Assembly (NCBI RefSeq): GCF_034702125.1
Contig: NC_085867.1
Location: 39,804,983-39,868,982, forward strand
Origin: Engraulis encrasicolus
Lineage: Eukaryota > Chordata > Actinopteri > Clupeiformes > Engraulidae
Direction of reading: 5' to 3'
DNA: 64,000 nt
Each line of letters begins with the position of its first letter. The stretch's first letter is position 1. The position numbers and the translations under genes were made by a program. The notes under the pieces are model-generated. The model did not search any database. It saw only the letters and a list, made by a program, of their open reading frames with translations, and was not told the origin of the DNA. Below are positions 33,601-43,058 of the stretch, in pieces.

Positions 33601-34204
33601 GTCTAATCCTTGCTATATAATGGCTCCTGTTGCCACTATTACAGTGATTTGAACGACTGAAAACTAGATGTCACTGTAGATTAATTAATTAACTATTAGG
33701 TATACTCAGCAAACTCTATTATAAGGGTCCCAAACACCAATATCTATCGATTAATTAACCATTAGTTATCCGCAGCCAACTCTAATATAAGGGTCCCAAA
33801 CAACAATATCTATCTATTAATTAACCATTAGTTATCCTCAGCCAACTCTAATATAAGGGTCCCAAAACACAATATTTAAGTATTAATTAACCATTAGTTA
33901 TGCCTTACTTTTGTATTATGTAAGTGTTAATTTTGGTCCTTAGTTAAGTATGACCTGATAGCTACTTAACTATTAACTGTGCCCTTACTTATCTATTAGT
34001 TAAATAATAATATGCTATTAACTTGTAACACAAGGTAATAGTTATCTAATAGTTAAGTAACTGCTTACTAATGTTCAACATATGCATTAATAACAATTAA
34101 TATGTGTCTAATGTGCCATTAAGTAATGATTATTAACCCTTACTTAAGTATTAGGTTGTAGCTACTTTACTGTTAATTATGGCCCCTTATTTAGAAGTGT
34201 TACC
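30634..34204 (+). mobile_element. GGTAACACTTCC foldback element, TSD cacaaatt
   Basis: Termini ggtaacacttccaaataagg and its inverse (cttatttagaagtgttacc) are flanked by cacaaatt at 30626-30633 and 34205-34212. The long arms are inverted copies of each other, with the fold centre near 33250-33370. The element is about 1.75 kb once the TTAA element (30952-32771) is removed. No coding sequence. An 8-bp TSD suggests hAT-type mobilisation, although the GG terminus is not classical. Confidence 0.9.
30952..32771 (+). mobile_element. TTAA-flanked (piggyBac-type) element, 1820 bp
   Basis: Termini cacattgaataccggcg and (minus strand) cacattgagtaccgacg, each next to TTAA (30948-30951 and 32772-32775). 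The interior holds two direct repeats offset by 528 bp at one end and 703 bp at the other; the difference is a unique block of about 170 bp at about 32080-32240. Small open frames at 31141-31449 and 31678-31977 share a tail (TKxHKLFAHMQ-like) because of this repeat. No transposase domain recognised. Confidence 0.85.
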
Positions 34205-34639
34205 CACAAATTAGATGTCTTTTGCAGTTCTTCTTGGCCAATGCCAAATTAATGCAGCGCTCCCAGGAAGGGTGCACCAATTCAAACAGGTAGAAGTTGG
34301 CTTATAGCCAAAATAGACAATGTGAAAACATTTTGTAATTATGTAGGCCACATATTTATGATAATGAGTTGCTCAAGTTGGTGATCATAGGCATCCCAAG
34401 TCCAACTTGAAAACGGCGTACACCGTCTGAGAGCGTAAGCGCAGGAAAGATGAAATCCTACGACTGATGAGATTTGATAAATGCCAACTGGTCGTAGAAA
34501 AAGAACGTATGCACGACGTGCGCATGATTCTCGTCGTACGCTGCTTTGATAAATGAGGGCCAATACATTGTGATTACGCAGTGCACATGTGAATTGCACA
34601 GATTTGCGTAGCATGCACCATCACAAATGGGCCCAGTGT

Positions 34640-34945
34640 GTGAGCTCCAATATGCGACCTTGCGTCCTCCACTTGTGCTTGTGTTCTCATCCCGCCTCCT
34701 GACCCCTCCTCTGTAGAGAAAAGAATAAAGTTTCCCCGCTGTCAGCCTAGCCACAACAATTTTTGGGGGACTGCTCTTCATTCACCATCCACTTTGCAAA
34801 TGAGAAAATTACTTTACAATTGAGCTTTTGCGAGATATTGAAATATAATACTGTTGTCAGTGATGTCATCATGACATTACTTCCTGGTACGAGGTCACAA
34901 GCACAAATCGCATATTGGAAGGTCGCATATTGGAACGCGCCCCGT
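34640..34945. mobile_element. Short inverted-repeat element upstream of collagen exon B
   Basis: ccaatatgcgacctt at 34648-34662 and the inverse aaggtcgcatattgg at about 34919-34933; cttgtgcttgtg and its inverse cacaagcacaa lie further in. No TSD determined. It ends about 120 bp before the exon. Confidence 0.6.
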
Positions 34946-35065
34946 GAACTGGAGGCCGCCATTTTGTTTGTCAGTGAAGTATGAGCAAGAAGAGTATAGA
35001 CCAACTCAAGGCAATAGGATTAAGAACAATTGGTGATGAGGTGGTGTGTGTGTGCGTCTTTAAAG

Positions 35066-35137
35066 GGTATCCAAGGAGAGCCAGAGAAGAGGGGAAACTG
35101 TGGATTTCCAGGCGCTCGAGGACGCAGTGGACAAAAG
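35066..35137 (+). CDS. Collagen triple-helix exon (72 bp), exon B
   Basis: Preceded by a T/G-rich tract and acceptor (ctttaaag), followed by donor aag|gtgagc. Phase 0, 24 codons: GIQ-GEP-EKR-GNC, then GFP, GAR, GRS, GQK. Seven of eight triplets keep Gly; the third begins with Glu (gag, one base from ggg). A Cys in Y position (GNC) is notable and occurs in some non-fibrillar helices. The size, phase and order continue exon A directly, so the two are taken as consecutive exons of one gene. The polypyrimidine tract is weak. The same caution about pseudogenisation applies. Confidence 0.75.
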
Positions 35138-35279
35138 GTGAGCTAGAATAACCACTCACCCCCATACATACAATACAATGTAATGAGGACTCAATTTGGG
35201 GCCCCTTCTCTCTCTGGGCCCATGGCTGACCCCCTGTCGACTTCCCTGAGAAAACCAGCAATTTCAACACAGAACCAAT

Positions 35280-35945
35280 GTCTCAATCTACGCACTTGTC
35301 AGTGCACTGACAGTAGGGTGACCACCTGCTAATAAGTCCAAGTGGGGACAAGGGGTTTGCTTCTGAGGGGCAATGTGGGACAGACCCTGGCGTGCACGTG
35401 CACTCACGCGGCAACGCTTCATATGCTGTGCGCGCACACGCTACGGGGGGCGGGTGGTCACCCTAACTGACAATCAGTGCACTGAGGTCTTCAGTGCATA
35501 GTGTCGTGGAAAAATTTGAGCACTGTGCCCTGGAAGTGAAGGCTGAGCATGGCATTAGCTCGCCAAAATATCAGTTGGCTACTGTTTTCAATGCACAGCG
35601 TCTGTTGCTTGTATTTACATTTCCTTCACCCCAAAGGGCAACAATCACACATACAATACTTGGGTTGGCATGAAAAGGTTGGTGTCTCAGAAACATTACT
35701 CACAGAATTAGGAGACTGTCGACCAAACTCTTCTAATGAACTGAACGCCACGTTTCCTCCGTGTCATTGTCAACATGGTGGTCGTTTAGTGCGTGCAGTG
35801 TCCATCATTCAAGCATGCGTTTTTCCGCCATTGTTAGGGGATCATCCGGGCACTTTCAGTGCACTGGCTCAACCGAAATTTTCAGCATGAGCGCCCTAGG
35901 CACTGAAACGCAATGCCCGAAGTGCATAAGTGTGTGGATTGAGAC
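35280..35945. mobile_element. Inverted-repeat element with nested hAT MITE
   Basis: gtctcaatctacgcactt at the left and aagtgtgtggattgagac at the right are inverted. Subterminal cagtgcact words recur. A 152-bp MITE sits at 35314-35465. TSD of the outer element not found. Confidence 0.6.
35314..35465 (+). mobile_element. hAT MITE, 152 bp, TSD actgaca(g/a)
   Basis: Termini tagggtgaccacc and ggtggtcacccta are perfect inverses. The flanks actgacag and actgacaa match at 7 of 8 positions. TAGGGTGACCA is a well-known vertebrate hAT end. Confidence 0.8.
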
Positions 35946-35999
35946 TAGTGCACTGCACAAACACTGTCATCTACTAAAAAAAGTCTGATCTCTGCCCTA

Positions 36000-36250
36000 G
36001 AAAACAAGGGGTTTGCCAACAAGTACTTTGGCTAGAGGGGTCAAATACGTATTCCCTCAATGAAATACAAAGAAGACAAATTAATTAAAATGTATTCTTT
36101 GAAGTTATTTTCCAGACTTTCTTTTTGATATTCTGTCCATCTGTGTTGGAATACATCTACGATTAAAGTTATAGACTGATCATGTCTTTATCAGTGTACA
36201 AACCAACACCACCAGAAAGGGATCAAATACTTATTAGATTCACTGTGTAA
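36000..36250 (+). mobile_element. Tc1-like transposon 3' relic
   Basis: gaggggtcaaatac, ttgatattctgtcc, tatagactgatcatgtc and gatcaaatacttatt are words of the 3' end of a common fish Tc1 family. The transposase is not included. Confidence 0.6.
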
Positions 36251-36299
36251 GGGGGGCCCATAGGAAGTCAGATTTTTGTTTCACACAAGCATGTTAAGT

Positions 36300-36870
36300 A
36301 TGGAATAGCGGCCGACGAGGTGTCCCGATATCAAGGGAAATAATGGACGAGGCGGAGCGTTCTGAACATCCCGACGGCGCAGCCAAATTTACAACCAAAT
36401 GCGATAGAATTGACGACTGGGTTTTTGACTTCACAACCAGATGCGATAGAATTAGTAACGGGGTCTTGACTAGACAACCAGATGCGATAGAACTAGTAAC
36501 GGCACTTCGCCAGAAAGTTAGAAAAGAAGCAACTTGAACCCGCACGCCCGCATGACATCATAGGTGTCCTGCTACCGGGGAATAAAGGACACCTGTTCAG
36601 CCAATCAGAAGACGTTCCGTCTGCTCACTGGGTGTTAAGTAAGGGTTAACGTTCGGCGAGAAGGTCGCTACCGTGGAATAGCAGCACGACAGAGAGAATC
36701 TTTAGACCCCGACGCGGAGCGGAGTGAAAAGTCTTGTTGCCATTGACAGCGGTCTGTTATAGACCAACCCGTCCGTTATCGAAAAATAACAGACGTGCGA
36801 ACGTTGGGGAGCCCCGTTGAAATGAATGGAGCATTCGACCGATGACGTCACACCATATAATAATAATATA
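36300..36870 (+). repeat. CpG-rich repeat family member ('ttaacgttcggcgag'), copy 1
   Basis: 36640-36870 recurs at 46909-46993 (first part) and at 48390-48518 (second part), with long identical words such as gttcggcgagaaggtcgct and agaccaacccgtccgttatc. All copies end near ccatataata. The left part (36391-36500) has a 39-45 bp tandem motif (acaaccagatgcgatagaa) in three copies. Class not recognised. Confidence 0.7.
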
Positions 36871-37036
36871 TAAAGGGGGTCTATTAGAGCTGGTTGAACA
36901 TGGGGAATTTTGTGCTCCACCCCTGTACATAAGCATACGGTACATGTACCTTCAGACAAGAATTTCCTTTAATGTCATTAAGCTGGATTTCGGTAGCAGT
37001 GTACCAGCCTGCTCTCACCCTTGAAATGTAAAAAAA

Positions 37037-38166
37037 AGTAAGCACAAGGAGTTCTTTTTTCCGAGAGTAGAGTCATAGTGGGTTTACATACAGTGTTGAA
37101 TCTCGCCCTCCAACCCGTGCCTGCAGTTCACCTAGGGAGCACTGTCGAGACAGCAGAGCTCATAAGGCTGGCGCTAATAACTGACAATTGTGCTCGCTGT
37201 CGGGCGAAACTTGACAATATTACTGTAAGTTCTGAGAAACCAAAGTGGATTTCATTGAAATGTACAATAACCTGGGAGTTATGTCCTTCTGGTTTCCTAC
37301 AGCTTTGGCATTTATGAGTCAGGCTCCGCTAGCATCTTGCTAACAAAATTGCTTTACGGCCGTCGTGATCACAGCAATGCAGCCGGTCGACCAATCCAAA
37401 CGCAGTGTGTGAAGCCCCTCGTGACGTCATATTGACAATAAAGACGTATTTTACAAAGATCCAGGGAGTTTAAACATTCAAACTAAGTGATGTTTGAAAG
37501 GATAATCTATCCTGCCTTTTGGAAAAATAGAATGAAACGATGATACCAATTATCTCCCAAAGCAATGGCAGCATCGTGATTGAGCTCCATGGGACCCCGT
37601 TCATTTTAACAGCCTCTGCGCTCCTTGGCGCTCCTCTGTGCTGTCTGGATGGCGCCACTTAGTGGACAGTACCACCCGGAAAAAGTAGCGAGATTCCTCT
37701 CTCGTACTACCCATAAACACTCTCTGGTAGAGTAGAGCAGTTGTTGCAGGGTTGCTGCCAGTGCTCACCTGCACACTGATGTAGGCTTTCAGGCCGACCA
37801 GAACGGAGCCGGTGCCGGTGCCTGCACTAGTTACGTTTGGCACTAAAGTGCTCATCGGTGAACCTCCTGTGTTCATACCGGGCTCTGAACAATTTCCGCA
37901 CGTGACTGTTACCCGGAGGAACTTGCTAATGGCCACGCTGTCGTCACGGTTCGCGGAGAAAAACCTAGTATTTTGCGGTTCGCATTGCGAACGAACTTTC
38001 CGGTTCACGAACGCTAATATCTGTGGCATGAACACGACGGCTGGTTCGCGAGTAAGTGCAGGAACAGGCTCCAGCACGGTTCTCAGTCGGCCAGAACGTG
38101 CTAATGGAGGCAGAACCCTGAAACGTCTACTCAGCTCTCAAAAAAAAAAAACCTCCTTGTGCTTGA
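37037..38166. mobile_element. Putative inverted-repeat element, 1.1 kb
   Basis: gtaagcacaaggagttctttt at the left is mirrored by aacctccttgtgcttgac at the right. The interior is CpG-rich with repeated gaaccg-type words. Its open frames (37601-38077 minus, 37812-38189 plus) lack known domains. TSD not determined. Confidence 0.45.
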
Positions 38167-38559
38167 CCTTACTGTCTTTTAGTGTGTGAATCTGCTCTTA
38201 CCTAAATATCCAGACCGCAACAGTATCCTCACTTCCTCACTTGTATTTACATTAAAGCTAATACTCCACTCTGAACACTTTGATTTAGATGTTCTACACT
38301 GGAGCTGGAATGAACCCTGTCAGATCCTTCGCTCCTGCTACGTTCAAGAGGAACTCCATGAACCACTGGGTAAGAAAAATATATACAAATTATGCATAAA
38401 AAACATGCTCATAGTCTCGCATTGTTTGTAAACTACTTTCAATTCAGATATGATGGACGTAATGGTGTTACATTGTTTTAGTCTTTTACAGAATGCGCAA
38501 TGCACTGCATGTATTTCTCAGCTGCTCACATGTAACTATAATATGGTTTCTGTTCTTCC

Positions 38560-39770
38560 CTCCTCGTGCCTGCGCCCGTCGGTCCGTGTCTCCGTCCAGC
38601 CGGCTGTGCGTGCATCCGTCTCTGCGTCCGTGCCTACGTCTGGCCGGCAGTGCGTCAGTCGGTCTGTGCGTCGGTCTGTGCTTCCGTTTGTGCTTCCGTC
38701 TCTGCCCACGTCCGTGCCCACGTCTGGCCGGCCGTGCGTCCGGCCGTGCATGCGTCAGTCCATCTGTGCATCTGTGCCAACATTTGGCCGGACGTGCTTC
38801 CGTCTGTGCTTCCGTCCGTGCTTCCGTCCGTGCCTACGTCTGGCCGACCGTGCGTCCGTCTGTGACCACGTCCGTGCGTCCGTCCGTCCGTGCGTGCGTG
38901 CGTGCGTCAGTCCGTTTCTGCATCCGTGCCTACGTCTGGCCGGCCGTGCGTCCGTCTGTGCGTGCGTGCGTCAGTCCGTCTGTGCATCCGTGCCTACGTC
39001 TGGCCGGCCGTGCGTCCGTCTGTGCCCACGTCCGTGCGTGCGTCCGTCCGTCCGTCCGTGCGTGCGTCAGTCCGTTTCTGCATCCGTGCCTACGTCTGGC
39101 CGGCCGTGCGTCCGTCTGTGCGTGCGTCAGTCCGTCTGTGCGTCCGTGCGTGCGTCAGTCCGTTTCTGCATCCGTGCCTACGTCTGGCCGGCCGTGCGTC
39201 CGTCTGTGCGTCCGTGCCTACGTCTGGCCGGCCGTGCGTCCGTCTGTGCCCACGTCCGTGCGTCCGTCCGTCCGTGCGTGCGTCAGTCCGTTTCTGCATC
39301 CGTGCCTACGTCTGGCCGGCCGTGCGTCCGTCTGTGCGTGCGTCAGTCCGTTTCTGCATCCGTGCCTACGTCTGGCCGGCCGTGCGTCCGTCTGTGCGTG
39401 CGTCAGTCCGTCTGTGCGTCCGTGCCTACGTCTGGCCGGCCGTGCGTCCGTCTGTGCCCACGTCCGTGCGTCCGTCTGTGCCCACGTCCGTGCCTACGTC
39501 TGGCCGGCCGTGCGTCCGTCTGTGCGTCCGTCTGTGCCCACGTCCGTGCCTACGTCTGGCCGGCCGTGCGTCCGTCTGTGCCCATGTCCGTGCCTCCATC
39601 TGTCTGTGCCTCCGTCCGGCTGGCTGTCCGTCCGTGTGTGCGTGCCCACGTCCGTGTGTGCATGCGTGCGTCTATCTGTCCATTCATCCGTCTGTGCATT
39701 CGTCCGTGCCTACGTCCGGCCGGGCCCCATGTCGGTGCGTCCGTGCGTATGTCAGTCTGTTTGCCCGCAA
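38560..39770 (+). repeat. GC-rich minisatellite of tgcgtccgtc-type units
   Basis: About 1.2 kb of degenerate 4-mer based repeat (cgtc, cgtg) organised into higher-order blocks around tctggccggccgtgcgtccg. The unit lacks stop codons in several frames, so open frames of 298-454 codons, rich in Arg, Cys, Ser and Val, run through it on the plus strand. They are composition artefacts, not genes. Confidence 0.92.
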
Positions 39771-39844
39771 AAACAAAAAACAGTAGGGGGTCTACCAAAA
39801 AAATTAAGTGATTTTTGTGTGTGTGTGTTTGTTTGTGTGTGTCA

Positions 39845-40140
39845 AAGCATTAAATAGTCTTCCTCCCTGTTACATCTCTGATATGCTCTCTTTTTACGCC
39901 CGTGCCCGAGCTCTCAGATCCACTGATGGCACACTGCTAAGGATTCCTACCCTTCCAAAATAGAAAATTGGTGAAGCCGCCTTCGATATGTACGCGCCCA
40001 AGAGATAGAACTCTCTCCCTGCCTCTTCACATCAGAGACGACACTACCTCCATCGACTCGCACAACCGGGGGGGGGGCTCACTGTTTGTTTTTTGTATTT
40101 TTTCCTCCTGTCTTTATCCTTTTATTGTCTATTGTACGTT
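39845..40140 (+). pseudogene. L2-like LINE ORF2 C-terminal remnant
   Basis: The plus strand reads ALRSTDGTLLRIPTLPK, a stop, KIGEAAFDMYAPK, a stop and NSLPASS. This pattern (ARA-LRS...IP...A-F...APK-W-NSLP) is the C-terminal end of the RT of L2/CR1-like LINEs in fish. In-frame stops make it non-functional. The matching 3' end lies at 41800-41945. Confidence 0.6.
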
Positions 40141-40280
40141 ACATTTAGCTTTAAAATTAAGATAATGAAAAGAAATAGAAGAAAAAGGAAGAAAATATAG
40201 GTCCCCCATAAGGGGGGGTGGTGGTTGGGTTTAAAAAAAAAAAGCGTGTGCGTGTGTTTACAAAGAGTGTGTGATTTACA

Positions 40281-40342
<62 letters not shown>

Positions 40343-40347
40343 TTACA

Positions 40348-40393
<46 letters not shown>

Positions 40394-41265
40394 TTACAAA
40401 GCGTGCGTGTGTGTGTGTGAGTGATTTACAAAGTGTGCGTGTGTGTGTGAGTGATTTTACAAAGCGTGCGTGTGTGTGCGTGTGAGATTACAAAGCGTGA
40501 GTGTGTGTGTGTGTGTGTGTGGGGGGGGTGGGTTGTTAATATGTGGTTTGAAGTGTTGAGGGACACAAATTGTTTTTTGTATTTTTTTTCTCCTGTCTTT
40601 ATCCATTTTTTCTGTATCCTTTTATTGTCTATTATTGTATGTTACATTTTGCTTTTGTTAAAAGATGGAAAAATTAAGATAATGAAAAGAAATAGAAGAA
40701 AAAGGAAGAAGATATAGGTTCCCCATAAGGGGGGTGGTGGTTGGGTTTATTAAAAAAAAAAAAGCGTGTGCGCGTGATTACAAAGAGTGTGTGTGATTAC
40801 AAAGCGCGTGTGTGTGTGTGATTACAAAGCAGGAATGTGTTGGCGTCATGCAGATGGTCATGTTTCTTATTTATTTTTATTTTTATTTTACACTTGTCAT
40901 CCCCCCAGCTGTATTATTTGCTATAATAGAGATAGAACTCCCTGCGTCTTCACATCAGAGACACTACCTCCATCGACTCGCACAAACGAGTGGTGGCACT
41001 GATTGTTTTTTGTATTTTTTCTCCTGTCTTTATCCTTTTATTGTCTATTGTACGTTACATTTTGGAAAAATTAAGATATTGAAAAGAAATAGAAGAAAAA
41101 GGAAGAAAATATAGGTTCCCCATAAGGGGTGGTGGTGGTTGGGTTTATTAAAAAAAAGCTTGTGCGTGTGTTTACAAAGAGTGTGTGATTACAAAGTGTG
41201 CGTGTGTGCGCGTGTGTGTGTGTGTGTTTACAAAGCGTGTGTGTGTGTGTGTTTACAAAGCGTGC

Positions 41266-41361
<96 letters not shown>

Positions 41362-41790
41362 TTACAAAGCGTGCGTGTGTGTGTGTGTGGGGGGGGGTTG
41401 TTAATATGTGGTTTGAAGTGTTGGGGGACACATTGTTTTTTGTATTTTTTTTTCTCCTGTCTTTATCCTTTTTTCTGTATCCTTTTATTGTCTATTATTG
41501 TATGTTACATTTTGCTTTTGTTAAAAGATGGAAAAATTAAGATAATGAAAAGAAATAGAAGAAAAAGGAAGAAAATATAGGTTCCCCATAAGGGGGGGTG
41601 GTGGTTGGGTTTATAAAAAAAAAGCATGCGTGTGCGTGCGTGTGATTACAAAGCGTGTGTGTGATTACAAAGTGTGCGTGTGTGTGTGTGCGTGTGATTA
41701 CAAAGCATGAATGTGTTGGCGTCATGCAGATGGTCATGTTTCTTATTTATTTTTATTTTTATTTTACACTTGTCATCCCCCCAGCTGTAT
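40070..41790 (+). repeat. Tandemly amplified LINE 3' segment with TG tracts
   Basis: The block containing ctcctgtctttatcc occurs four times (near 40105, 40590, 41022, 41455), 430-490 bp apart. The block catgcagatggtcatgtttc occurs twice, 876 bp apart, so the array is partly dimeric. Between them are (tg)n tracts punctuated by ttacaaag. A piece of the ORF2 tail (cttcacatcagagacactac) is repeated at 40951-40970. Confidence 0.85.
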
Positions 41791-41799
41791 TATTTGCTA

Positions 41800-41945
41800 T
41801 GATATTAACCCCTCCTTGCATCTGCACTTGTTGTTCTGTATTTCATGTGCACTTTGTATTTGCTAGTGATGTTGGCTATGATTATGTCTTCTTTGAAAGC
41901 CGTTTTGGTTATAAAGCGTCTGCCAAATGTAATGGAATGTCATAT
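41800..41945 (+). mobile_element. L2-like LINE or SINE 3' end
   Basis: Contains gtgcactttgtatttgctag and ggttataaagcgtctgccaa followed by atgtaatggaatg, the familiar fish LINE/SINE tail. Confidence 0.6.
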
Positions 41946-42419
41946 TAATAGACAAATCATCTGATCTGCCTTTTGTGTACCACAATAAAAGAAAAAGAAA
42001 CGCCATCACACAAAGTTGCCTACGGCAGATGTTAATTTTTCTTATTTATTTTTTTGTTTGTGTGCGTGTGTGTGCGCCCCCCCCCACCCCCCATTTTTTT
42101 TTACAACGAGTGGACACTCCACTGACACCCAGTCATCTTTCACTTATCAAAAGTAGGCTTATCATGCACTTAAAGCTGTACAAAAGCGGTGCCAATTTAG
42201 CATACTCTGTGTGCAATAGTGCAATGAAACGCAATTTAAATAGCTGAAAAAAATTCACTTTCTACTATGTATAGTCATCAAAAGTACACTTTCTACTATG
42301 TATAGTCATCAAAAGTACACTTTAAGTGTGTGCCTTTCAACTGGTCACTGCGCCTGACCCTGTTCTTGCTTAAATTTTCTCCTTGGAAGTCAAGGCTAAA
42401 TGTTGCTAAATGCTGTGCA

Positions 42420-42529
42420 ATGTAATATAATGTAATCTTTGTTGGAATGCCACAGCCCGAGTGTTGTTGCAGGCAATTAAGGCAGTTCTGAAGGCAAAAG
42501 GGGGTCCAACCCAACACGAGGAGTGTTCC
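42420..42529 (+). pseudogene. Tc1-like transposase 3' end
   Basis: aggcaattaaggcagttctg and ggcaaaagggggtccaaccc encode a terminal AIKAVLKAKGGPTQ-like tail seen in Tc1 transposases. It lies exactly at the right junction of the 33.5-kb block. Confidence 0.55.
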
Positions 42530-42831
42530 TCTCTAATAAAAGGATCCCAAACACCAATATTTATCTATTAATTAACCATTAGTTATCCTCAACCAACTCT
42601 AATATAAGGGTCCCAAACCCCAATATTTATGTATTATTTATCCATTAACTTGTAACACAAGGTAATAGTTATGTAATAGTTAAGTAACAGCTTACGGATG
42701 TTCAACATATGCATTAATAACAATTAATATGTGTCTAATGTGGCATTAAGTAACGATTATTAACCCTTACTTAAGTATTAGGTTATAGCTACTTTACTGT
42801 TAATTATGGCCCCTTATTTAGAAGTGTTACC
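42530..42831 (+). mobile_element. GGTAACACTTCC foldback element, right portion
   Basis: It resumes within the element (ggatcccaaacaccaatatt, cf. 60457-60476) and ends gaagtgttacc at 42831. The following aaagaggg (42832-42839) equals the 8 bp before the left portion at 8000. Confidence 0.75.
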
Positions 42832-43058
42832 AAAGAGGGAATATGTCGCCTAAGCTAGTGAAAGTCAATGGATCCGTGTAGCATTGTAGCATGCTACACG
42901 GATCCATTGACTTTCACTATCTTAGCGACATATTCCCTCTTTTAACTTGTCTTAAAGCAAGACAACGCTTAGCATGAAAAATAAGACACTTCACCACCTT
43001 TATAAACCTCAGCCAACGATTTTAACTGTATTAAGCCCCAAAATAGAGGCATACCCCT
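42832..43058 (+). mobile_element. TTAA-flanked MITE, right part with hairpin
   Basis: A near-perfect palindrome occupies 42832-42942: the arms run from aaagagggaatatgtcgc to its inverse, with only a few mismatches and the centre near gcattgtagcatgc. The element ends ggcatacccct before TTAA at 43059-43062. Confidence 0.8.

Larger units (their letters stand above)
29697..34561 (+). mobile_element. hAT-like element, TSD aatacatt, carrying nested insertions
   Basis: Termini ggccctcatttatcaa (left) and ttgataaatgagggcc (right) are perfect inverted repeats of 16 bp. Flanks are aatacatt at 29689-29696 and 34562-34569. Its own sequence is 29697-30633 and 34205-34561 (about 1.3 kb), without transposase. 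The middle is a foldback element inserted later. Confidence 0.9.
29591..35065 (+). other. Intron between the collagen exons
   Basis: 5475 bp, of which 29697-34561 is a nested transposon with 8-bp TSDs. Removing it leaves about 600 bp, and another inverted-repeat element (34640-34945) accounts for half of that. The original intron was therefore short, as is common in collagen genes. Confidence 0.7.

Noticed and set aside
37601..38189. Opposed frames of 158 and 125 codons
   Set aside because: Shadows of each other in a CpG-rich inverted-repeat element; no domain recognised.
38450..39857. Three overlapping long open frames (298-454 codons)
   Set aside because: They run through a minisatellite whose unit lacks stops in several frames, so the residues simply mirror the repeat. 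No domain, and frames disagree.
40225..41580. Cys-Val-rich frames on the plus strand
   Set aside because: Translations of (tg)n tracts and of a tandem LINE tail.
8992..42529. A single giant mobile element (Maverick/Polinton-like) filling the block
   Set aside because: No long terminal inverted repeats, no integrase, polymerase B, ATPase or capsid genes were seen; the content is a patchwork of unrelated repeats and host exons.
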